Positions 8,586-16,831 of a DNA stretch of 16,831 nucleotides are shown here, in pieces. Source of the stretch: Bacteroidales bacterium UBA3824 (GTDB lineage Bacteria > Bacteroidota > Bacteroidia > Bacteroidales > UBA3824). Below the pieces are notes generated by a model. That model saw only the letters and a list, made by a program, of their open reading frames with translations. It searched no databases and was not told where the DNA came from. Every line of letters begins with the position of its first letter. The first letter of the stretch is position 1. Position numbers and translations under genes: made by a program. The stretch is from assembly GCA_002393195.1 (NCBI GenBank), contig DGIK01000018.1, positions 1 through 16,831 of the forward strand. The letters are read 5' to 3'.

Positions 8586-8626
8586 TTTCTTGTCGTTTTA
8601 TTAATGTATAATTGAGTTGATTGTTT

Positions 8627-9664
8627 TTATTCGTATTTAAATTCCACAACCAACCTTTCGGGACAATCAGAAATACCAAAGATTGTCTTTGATTCCTCAT
8701 TAACGCATATCCACGATACAGGGATGTCGGGTTTGAAATACTTCACGGGATGTCCATTGTAGTCAAACACAAAAATCTTGTCGTAGAGACCGTCGCCATT
8801 ATCGTCTTCTTCAAAAGTAAGACCTATGTATAGCAACCATATTTTATCTGAGGTAAGGCTGCAATTTTGAAACGATAGTTTGGCGTTGTCCGTCGGCACA
8901 TAGGCATCGCCATCGTCCACCATCTGAGGCAGAAAACAATCAGGACCTTGTACTCTGTGCAGAAGATTCAAATCTTCGTCGTAAATGTCAAATATATCTG
9001 TGTACATATATGAGACAACGAATTTTTTTTGTTCCGCGTTATAATAGACTCTGTTTTTATATGAAAACTTCTTTGCCCAGTCACTCTGGCTGTTGGATTT
9101 GTCGGGATAATCGAGTATCAAATTCATTTTTTTGCCTGTGGAATCGTATTTTGTCAAAAGAGACTGTTCGTCAGCCATAATCGTCGAAACAATCTCTTTT
9201 TGGGGAGTCCTTGCAACCCAAAACGGAATGTTTTCAAATTCAATTTTTGAAACAGGCTGCACATCGTTGGAACTTACAAAATCTTTGAAAGAAAACACTT
9301 TTGCTTCTTTTTTCATTGCATCAAGTACAACGACATCCTGCCTGTCAACTTGCAATGCAAAGCACTATAAACTTTCATTCGGACCTTCGCCATGGCTGAT
9401 ATTGCACGACAGACGTTTCTTTGTTGGGATGTCATACGTCGTTACAAATTTGTCGGTCATCATTTCCACGACAAACAATACTGTGCCTTCACAATACACC
9501 GATACGGGCTTCATCAATGAATCTAAATCTAAAACTTTTCCTTTCAAATTCTTCGGCTCGTCGAAATCAGATAGACTGATTTTTTTAGATTCGCTGACTT
9601 CTCTGCTTGTACACGCTTGCAGAAAAAAAATTGCAAGGACTATATGCCAAATATTTCTTTTCAT
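8627..9664 (-). pseudogene. BF3164-like beta-propeller lipoprotein, copy A, interrupted by in-frame TAG
   Basis: One reading frame of 346 codons runs from ATG at 9664 to TAA at 8627, the same length as the intact paralogue (340 residues), but codon 100 (9365-9367) is TAG. The N-terminal piece has a clear lipoprotein signal (MKRNIWHIVLAIFFLQAC, lipobox LQAC, Cys18) and ends at HGEGPNESL. The continuation CFALQVDRQDVVVLDAMKKE resumes in the same frame without insertion or deletion and carries the remaining blades (GLYDKIFVFDYNG, PERLVVEFKYE). A single substitution therefore explains the interruption. The downstream part has only a TTG as a possible restart and no signal peptide, so the split product would not be a functional lipoprotein. 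Alternatives are readthrough, recoding or a sequencing error. Confidence 0.8.
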
Positions 9665-9701
9665 TTTGTAGATTATTAGCTGAACCGTCCAAAAAGGTAA
9701 A

Positions 9702-9733
9702 TATATTCTGTATTATTTGCAATACAGAATATA
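9702..9733. promoter_or_regulatory. 13-bp perfect hairpin between NVEALA copy A and lipoprotein copy A
   Basis: TATATTCTGTATT (9702-9714) and AATACAGAATATA (9721-9733) are exact complements with a 6-nt loop. On the minus strand it lies after the NVEALA frame and 37 bp before the lipoprotein ATG, followed by a T-rich stretch (TTTACCTTTTT). This could be an attenuator or processing site that makes the peptide message more abundant than the lipoprotein message. The rest of 9665-9772 has no further clear signal. Confidence 0.5.
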
Positions 9734-9772
9734 CAACACCCTTTTGAAGGGCGTACAACACATTTCTTCCTG

Positions 9773-9997
9773 TTATCTTATGTTTCTTGCAAATACAGTT
9801 GCACTTCCGTCCCAGTGGATGCATATGGCGGGCTTGTTGTCTTTGCAAGGATTCTTAAATGATTCTACCTCACCAAGAGCCTACACATTCTCTGACTGCA
9901 AGTCACTCATCTGTGCCTTTGCGTCTGCCTTGTTGGCGTTGTATGCGCCAAACGCTGCGGCTGCAACGACAGCCAATCCGAAAATTACTTTCTTCAT
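9773..9997 (-). pseudogene. NVEALA-family peptide, copy A, stopped by TAG inside the motif
   Basis: ATG at 9997 opens MKKVIFGLAVVAAAAFGAY, a hydrophobic export leader, then a spacer and QMSDLQSENV, followed by TAG (9881-9883, codon 39) and then ALGEVESF and a two-cysteine tail (NPCKDNKPAIC), ending at TAA 9773-9775. The expected motif is N-V-E-A-L, so the TAG replaces a Glu codon (GAG to TAG is one change). The frame is otherwise open for 74 codons, a normal length for the family. The DNA of the leader is closely similar to copy B, showing a tandem duplication. The product made without readthrough would be a 38-residue leader with no Cys tail. Confidence 0.78.
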
Positions 9998-10135
9998 TTT
10001 AGCGTGAATTTTACGTTAATATTATTGTTAATTGTGTTTTACGTCCCGAAATTTTTCGAGACTCGCTTGCCATCCCGAAATCTTCCATCCTTTGCACCAA
10101 AAGGGCATCAGACTTTTTATCTCGTTTCGACGTTG

Positions 10136-10143
10136 CAAAGATA
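10136..10143 (-). promoter_or_regulatory. Bacteroidales -7 box (TATCTTTG) for the NVEALA/lipoprotein cluster
   Basis: TATCTTTG on the minus strand fits TAnnTTTG exactly and lies about 140 bp before the NVEALA copy A start. A clean TTTG at the 19-bp spacing is not present, so the -33 side is weak. No other convincing promoter was found inside the four-gene cluster, so this may drive the whole unit. The leader at 9998-10135 contains a small CGAAA/TTTCG dyad at about 10047-10058 but no recognised riboswitch. Confidence 0.45.
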
Positions 10144-10210
10144 TAGCGCAAAAATCAAATAAACATCATAAAAAACGTACCACTTGTGGTATGTTTTTCA
10201 ACTTTTGCCA

Positions 10211-10238
10211 ACCCAAATACAACGTATTGTAATTGGGT
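10211..10238. terminator. Hairpin downstream of the acyltransferase-like remnant
   Basis: ACCCAAATACAA (10211-10222) pairs with TTGTAATTGGGT (10227-10238) with one mismatch and a 4-nt loop. Two smaller dyads flank it: TACCAC/GTGGTA at about 10178-10191 and CATACC/GGTATG at 10276-10293. Together they fill the gap between the minus-strand remnant ending at 10301 and the cluster promoter, so the block may be the old terminator region of that remnant. Confidence 0.4.
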
Positions 10239-10300
10239 CGGCTGCATTACAGATATGTGTAGGTGGTGCTGCTGCCATACCACAAAGGGTATGTCCGAAG

Positions 10301-10474
10301 TCATTTTTTCAAAATATCTGAGTTCCTGTTGTAAAAATACAACAATCCTTTACGTTCCGAATACACCGGGATAGTCTCAGAATGGAGATATTCCACCGAC
10401 TTGCCAAGACGGACGGTCTCAATGCCCAAAACGTTGAGAGTACGCAAAAATTTGCTGTCCATTTCGGCTATCAT
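10301..10474 (-). pseudogene. C-terminal remnant of a FeeM/LuxI-like (GNAT-fold) acyltransferase
   Basis: A 57-codon minus-strand frame (ATG 10474 to TGA 10301) has a sequence too orderly for chance: FLRTLNVLGIETVRLGKSVE, then SETIPVYSERKGLLYFYN and NSDIL. The pattern LGI-x4-LG-x2-VEY-x5-PVY resembles the last part of N-acyl amino acid synthases of the autoinducer-synthase/GNAT fold. The catalytic N-terminal part is missing; upstream of the ATG the frame meets a stop within 9 codons. It lies head to head with the similarly truncated ThiF fragment, and both break within about 30 bp of each other. The family assignment is from memory of motifs and is tentative; that it is a gene remnant is more secure than its name. 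Confidence 0.45.
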
Positions 10475-10491
10475 TCTTGAACTAAAATTGA

Positions 10492-10989
10492 TTCGTCAAA
10501 AGGTTGCTTGCCATCAATCCCGATGCGGATATTAAGTTTCACAATGTTTTTATCACCTGTGACAATGTGGAGGTGTTGTTGGCGGATTGCGACATTGCCG
10601 TCAACGCGTTGGATTTCAAGGACAGGACGCCATTTGTCTTTGACGATATTTGCGCGAAGAAAAACATCCCAGTGCTTCACCCCTACAATTTTGGTTGGGC
10701 GGGATTTCTCGCTGCGGTTGCGCCCGGCGGACAGAAACTTTCAATGCTTTCCGCAACTCCTAACGGCTTTGAATTGGAAGTTGCAAAATATGCCGTCAAA
10801 AAAAATCCCTGCAAATGGTTTGAAGACGCAATAGCAAGCGTAGAAAGAGAACAAGGAGCCACCCCGCCGCCACAACTTTCCGTTGGCAGTTGGGCAGCCG
10901 CCTCCATTGCCATCAAGGTCATGTATAGAATTGCAACGGGGAAAAAAGTCGATTATTTTCCTAAATATTATTTGTCAGGCTTTTTTTAG
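10492..10989 (+). pseudogene. ThiF/MoeB/E1-like adenylyltransferase, 5'-truncated
   Basis: About 161-165 residues correspond to the C-terminal two thirds of a HesA/MoeB/ThiF-family protein: LLAINPDADIKFHNVFIT, then LLADCDIAVNALD, FDDICAKKNIPVLHPYNFGW and SVGSWAAASIAIKVMYRIAT. Members adenylate the C-terminus of a ubiquitin-like or sulfur-carrier partner. The N-terminal Rossmann part with the GxGxxG nucleotide-binding loop and catalytic Arg is absent, and the frame begins directly after a TGA at 10489-10491 with no ATG in a sensible place (only TTG at 10504). It is therefore a remnant without ATP-binding ability. Its last codons (Phe-Phe-TAG) lie inside the left copy of the 100-bp direct repeat, so the natural C-terminus may also have been replaced. 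Confidence 0.75.
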
Positions 10990-11081
10990 TCGCTTCGCGA
11001 GAAATTTTACAAATCTTTTCAAATTAAACAAATTTTTGAAAGATTTGTTTAGATTTGTATGATTTCTGCCCGCAGGGCACA
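10982..11081 (+). repeat. Left copy of 100-bp direct repeat flanking the Rpn gene
   Basis: Aligns without gaps to 12131-12230 with 6 mismatches in 100 positions. It starts TTTTTTAGTCGCTTCGCGAG and ends CTGCCCGCAGGGCACA. Internal dyads: TCGC/GCGA at 10990-11000, an AAATCTTTTCAAA / TTTGAAAGATTT pair in the middle, and GCCC/GGGC at 11068-11078. It ends 15 bp after the Rpn stop codon. Confidence 0.9.
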
Positions 11082-11096
11082 AAAAAAAATGATTGC

Positions 11097-12035
11097 TCAT
11101 TTGGACAGCATCTCGCGCAGTTCGTCGATTTTTTCAGCAGGGATTTTTAGCATTTCTACCACTTTGTTGAAGTCAAAACCGGCGGAAATGAGGTTGCGGA
11201 CGTTTTCGAGGAGTTGTTGCGCCATGCCTTCAGCTCGACCTTCGGCACGACCTTCGGCGCGACCTTCGGCACGTTCGCGTTTTTTGGCGTTGCGGATGGT
11301 CGAATTAATGGAATACGTATCACGGTAGAGTTTGAGGCTCTCCTCATACTCTCTGTACTGACGAGGGTTCATATTGGCTATCTCCGCACGGGTATAAAGC
11401 CTGTTGAACGGCGTTTTCGTCATCATTTTCGGTGCTGTTGTTATCTTTCCCATATTCTTTATGCTATATATCCAATAATCAAATTTTGTCTGTAAATCGT
11501 CCTCAGTCGCCTTGTCGAAATTCAACAAGTCGATGAAAAACATTTTGAACTTGTCGGTAACTGGCTTGTCAGTACCATTAAACACAGGGACAATCTCATA
11601 AACGACCCTCTTGGGCGCATCCTTTACCGGCAGATGGAAGTTCATCAAGAAAATACCATAGACAGGATACATTTTGTACTTCCACCTCTCCGTGTTGTCG
11701 CCTTGAAGCACTATCGAACGAGACATATAATAGAATGCCCGCTCGACAAATGTATCCTGACTCTGAAACTGCATTTCTATTATGACATCTTCCGAACCAT
11801 TAATCTTGCAATGCAGGTCGTAATATATCGTCCTGCCATTGTGATGCAATGCCACAACTTCCTTGTTGAGGTAACGTACCGACGTCACCACCTTGCCGCT
11901 GCCCTCAAAAAGTGCGTTGAGGAACGCCATCAACAGTTCCTTGTCCCCAAACAGCAACTTGAATCCATAGTCCGTGAGTATGTCAACGTACTTCAACGGC
12001 TGATACAGGTGGCTGTCTTGTTTTATTCTTGCCAT
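11097..12035 (-). CDS. Rpn/PDDEXK_2-family nuclease (PD-(D/E)XK 'transposase')
   Basis: A 312-residue member of the Rpn/PDDEXK_2 family. Members of the related RpnA-E group in E. coli are DNA endonucleases that promote RecA-independent recombination; many Bacteroidales copies are annotated as transposases without proof of movement. It opens with LKYVDILTDYGFKLLFGDKE, the usual family start. The nuclease core shows Asp73 in YYDLHCKING and the E-x-Q of VIIEMQFQ (Glu87, Gln89), the family's variant of ExK. Near the C-terminus four AEGR units (residues 256-270) precede a helical tail. It is full length and undamaged, unlike its neighbours, has its own near-perfect promoter, and is enclosed by 100-bp direct repeats. 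Whether those repeats are its mobility signals or pre-existing intergenic repeats is not known. Confidence 0.88.
   Translation of the reverse strand: MARIKQDSHLYQPLKYVDILTDYGFKLLFGDKELLMAFLNALFEGSGKVVTSVRYLNKEVVALHHNGRTIYYDLHCKINGSEDVIIEMQFQSQDTFVERAFYYMSRSIVLQGDNTERWKYKMYPVYGIFLMNFHLPVKDAPKRVVYEIVPVFNGTDKPVTDKFKMFFIDLLNFDKATEDDLQTKFDYWIYSIKNMGKITTAPKMMTKTPFNRLYTRAEIANMNPRQYREYEESLKLYRDTYSINSTIRNAKKRERAEGRAEGRAEGRAEGMAQQLLENVRNLISAGFDFNKVVEMLKIPAEKIDELREMLSK
11226..11270 (-). repeat. 12-bp tandem repeat coding for (AEGR)n in the Rpn gene
   Basis: Almost four consecutive 12-bp units encode AEGRAEGRAEGRAEG. Copy-number change keeps the frame, so the linker before the C-terminal helix can lengthen or shorten by slippage. 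Such AEGR runs are common in this family. Confidence 0.85.
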
Positions 12036-12061
12036 ACAATTGGTCGGTTTTATTTATATCG

Positions 12062-12092
12062 CAAATATAAACAGTTTTTTTCTGTTTCGCAA
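12062..12092 (-). promoter_or_regulatory. Promoter of the Rpn gene: TTTG-N19-TATATTTG
   Basis: On the minus strand TTTG (12092-12089) and TATATTTG (12069-12062) are spaced by exactly 19 bp, a full match to the Bacteroidales primary sigma consensus, 27 bp before the ATG at 12035. The promoter lies inside the repeat-bounded unit. Confidence 0.75.
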
Positions 12093-12130
12093 ATACTTTT
12101 TGCAAAAAATTTTTCACTGACTTGCCGCAA

Positions 12131-12230
12131 TTTTTTAGTCGCTTCGCGAGAAATTTTACAAATCTTTTCAAATCATACAATTTTTTGAAAGATTTGTTTA
12201 AATTTGTACGATTTCTGCCCGCTGGGCACA
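12131..12230 (+). repeat. Right copy of 100-bp direct repeat flanking the Rpn gene
   Basis: 94 of 100 positions match the left copy at 10982-11081, same orientation, no gaps. It lies 95 bp upstream of the Rpn start. Just outside, ATTACG/CGTAAT at 12236-12255 forms another small dyad. Confidence 0.9.
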
Positions 12231-12295
12231 CAAATATTACGCCGTCAGACGTAATACAAAGCGAAGAAAAACGCAGATTCATTTTTTTATTACAA

Positions 12296-12314
12296 TGCAA
12301 AATCATAATTTGCA
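12296..12314. promoter_or_regulatory. Operator-like dyad upstream of the beta-galactosidase promoter
   Basis: TGCAAAATC-A-TAATTTGCA has 7 of 9 symmetrical positions and ends 16 bp before the -33 TTTG. Its place would suit a transcription activator, but AT-rich intergenic DNA gives such dyads easily. Speculative. Confidence 0.25.
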
Positions 12315-12330
12315 ATATAACAAAAACTTT

Positions 12331-12361
12331 TTTGCAATTCTCCAAAAAATCCTTACATTTG
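12331..12361 (+). promoter_or_regulatory. Promoter of the beta-galactosidase gene: TTTG-N19-TACATTTG
   Basis: TTTG at 12331-12334 and TACATTTG at 12354-12361 are separated by exactly 19 bp, an exact match to the Bacteroidales consensus. Transcription would start a few bases after 12361, giving a leader of about 60 nt. That leader holds a 14-codon frame from the ATG at 12410 which overlaps the true start; it is probably not significant. Confidence 0.75.
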
Positions 12362-12419
12362 TCCCGTATTACCAACACTTAAAATACATTCAAAACAATT
12401 ATTGAAAAAATGAAGATAA

Positions 12420-15632
<3,213 letters not shown>

Positions 15633-15656
15633 ATTTGAGTTTAGCGATTAGAGATT

Positions 15657-15727
15657 AAAGTTTAGAGTTTGAAGTTTCTCGTAATTAATTACCAACTTAC
15701 AACTCTAAACTTTTTGTTTTTTTGCTT
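15657..15727 (+). terminator. Intrinsic terminator after the beta-galactosidase gene
   Basis: AAAGTTTAGAGTT (15657-15669) and AACTCTAAACTTT (15701-15713) pair perfectly, followed by a long T-rich run (TTGTTTTTTT). The 31-nt loop has an extra AAGTT/AACTT pair that prolongs the stem. The preceding DNA repeats variants of the same phrase (GAGTTTAGCGATTAGAGATT). Confidence 0.75.
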
Positions 15728-15750
15728 TGTGTGTCCAAGTATGTCATTAT

Positions 15751-15781
15751 AATTTTGCACTATTGATTGCGAAGCAAAATT
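15751..15781. repeat. 8-bp inverted repeat in the intergenic region
   Basis: AATTTTGC (15751-15758) and GCAAAATT (15774-15781) pair with a 15-nt loop, between the terminator and the next promoter. Function not evident. Confidence 0.4.
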
Positions 15782-15799
15782 AGAAATAATTTCCATTGT

Positions 15800-15830
15800 T
15801 TTGAAAAAAAAAGTTAGATAATTATATTTT
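15800..15830 (+). promoter_or_regulatory. Probable promoter of the right-edge TPR gene: TTTG-N19-TATATTTT
   Basis: TTTG at 15800-15803, 19 bp, then TATATTTT at 15823-15830, which differs from TAnnTTTG only in the last base. It lies 54 bp before the ATG at 15885. The tract is very AT-rich, so the match is less convincing than the other two. Confidence 0.4.
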
Positions 15831-15884
15831 TTGTATTTTTATGCCGTTATTAATATAAATCATAATAAAAAAAAACACATCATT

Positions 15885-16831
15885 ATGAAAAAAGCGATTC
15901 TATTATTGTTGGTCTTCATTTTGGGAATAATTGGCAATGCCGACGCCCAAAAACTCAAAAAAGCCTACGAAAAACTCCGTGCCGGCGAGTACGAGGACGC
16001 GGAGAGCATGTTCAACAAGGCAACCAAGAAAAAATTGGAGCCTGGTGCAGCCTATTTTGCGCTCGCATCCATCCGTTTTGACACCGCGTCGGGACGCAAG
16101 GACAATCAGAAGGCGTTTGACCTTTACCAAAAGGCGAAAGACAAACTTGCAAGGCTCGACCAAAAGACTCTCGACGCTTACAAGGCGACATACGGCATGG
16201 ACATCAGGGCTGCGGTCTGCGATTCGATGATGAGGTTGTGCGCATTGCAGGATTATTATGCGGTCTATAAAAATTTCAACAATTACATTTGCTCGTCGCA
16301 GGACACAATTTCGCAAAAATTCCTCGCAAAATACGGCAAAAAATATCCCGACCTCAGGGACAGACTCACTTATTCGATTGATTCACTCGACTACTTAATC
16401 GCCAGTTATTTGGCGAAAAAATGGATTTTGGGACGCGAGCATCTTTCTGGCAAATATCAGTGCATCAAGTGTTTCGACGAGATATTTGACGACCAGCGTC
16501 CGCATCCGTTCCACGATTCGGTGCTGAATACCGTACACAAAATCCAACAGGAAATTTATGACGAAATCGTGCAGGACGGCAATTACAAGAGAATGACATC
16601 GTTTAGGTGGCTGTACGACCCAACGTATGAAAAGGAACTCAGGTATCTTTACAATTGGTTTTATTATTCCAACACTTACCCCTTTGAGGCTGCCCCGAAA
16701 GACACGGCGTTGATGTGGGAAATACAGACTTTTGACAATGACACTTCCTCGACAAAATTCGACGAGCCCAACCTCAAAAAATATATCGAAAAGTTTGCGC
16801 CAACCGAATATGGCTTCCGTCTTCTCAAAAT
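15885..16831 (+). CDS. Exported TPR-type envelope protein, 5' part (runs off the right edge)
   Basis: ATG at 15885 opens a frame with no stop for 315 codons to the end of the window. Residues 1-22 are a Sec signal peptide (AILLLLVFILGIIGNADA, cut before Q). A TPR-like helical region follows: KAYEKLRAGEYEDAESMFNK, then PGAAYFALASIRFD and KAFDLYQKAKDKL. It is a paralogue of the 1052-residue protein at 3775-6933: same signal-TPR start and a matching stretch (YPDLRDRLTYSIDSLDYL against YPYSRRLNFIMEFIDSVEYF). PD40 blades would therefore be expected beyond the window edge. Function unknown; envelope location is supported by the signal peptide. The ATG follows an A-rich leader typical of this group. 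Confidence 0.85.
   Translation, partial: MKKAILLLLVFILGIIGNADAQKLKKAYEKLRAGEYEDAESMFNKATKKKLEPGAAYFALASIRFDTASGRKDNQKAFDLYQKAKDKLARLDQKTLDAYKATYGMDIRAAVCDSMMRLCALQDYYAVYKNFNNYICSSQDTISQKFLAKYGKKYPDLRDRLTYSIDSLDYLIASYLAKKWILGREHLSGKYQCIKCFDEIFDDQRPHPFHDSVLNTVHKIQQEIYDEIVQDGNYKRMTSFRWLYDPTYEKELRYLYNWFYYSNTYPFEAAPKDTALMWEIQTFDNDTSSTKFDEPNLKKYIEKFAPTEYGFRLLK

Noticed and set aside
10144..10300. Riboswitch or small RNA gene in the hairpin-rich gap
   Set aside because: Only small AT-rich dyads are present and no known aptamer core could be recognised.
10471..10680. 69-codon minus-strand frame over the ThiF remnant
   Set aside because: Antisense to the conserved ThiF-like sequence; the real minus-strand remnant is in another frame at 10301-10474.
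11634..12188. 184-codon + frame antisense to the Rpn gene
   Set aside because: Antisense to a conserved nuclease core; its C-terminus reads into the direct repeat.
10982..12230. Classical insertion sequence with terminal inverted repeats
   Set aside because: The flanking repeats are direct, and no terminal inverted repeats or DDE/tyrosine transposase were seen; reported instead as a repeat-bounded Rpn unit.

Overview
This looks like a chromosomal segment from a member of the Bacteroidales (Bacteroidota). The evidence is consistent promoters of the TTTG-N19-TAnnTTTG type, A-rich leaders without strong Shine-Dalgarno sites, and typical families: NVEALA peptides, beta-propeller lipoproteins, TPR/PD40 envelope proteins, a periplasmic GH2 beta-galactosidase and an Rpn/PDDEXK_2 nuclease. 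No tRNA, rRNA or CRISPR array was seen.

Left part (1-6933), core genes. The 3' part of alaS (alanyl-tRNA synthetase) is followed by a perfect 15-bp terminator-like hairpin and then an intact comM/yifB-type Mg-chelatase-like AAA+ ATPase. Facing it is a 1052-residue exported TPR-PD40 protein. A paralogue of that protein begins at 15885 and runs off the right edge.

Middle part (6934-12230), a worn accessory region full of broken genes. From left to right it holds: a palindrome built of CACGGAG units; a signal peptidase I remnant whose middle is deleted; two tandem copies of an [NVEALA peptide + beta-propeller lipoprotein] module on the minus strand; two 5'-truncated remnants lying head to head (an acyltransferase-like fragment and a ThiF/E1-like fragment); and an intact Rpn-family nuclease flanked by 100-bp direct repeats. 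In the NVEALA modules, both genes of the upstream copy carry a single in-frame TAG (one exactly at the Glu of the NVEALA motif), and the downstream NVEALA gene has ATA where its sister has ATG. Only the last lipoprotein gene is undamaged.

Right part (12231-16831). A strong Bacteroidales-type promoter drives a large exported GH2 beta-galactosidase that ends at a clear intrinsic terminator. The second TPR protein follows.

The least described system here is the duplicated NVEALA/propeller-lipoprotein module: a small secreted two-cysteine peptide encoded immediately upstream of a lipid-anchored propeller, probably transcribed from one promoter near 10136-10143. Its two copies appear to be decaying. 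The less likely alternative is that they are expressed through amber readthrough and a non-standard start.
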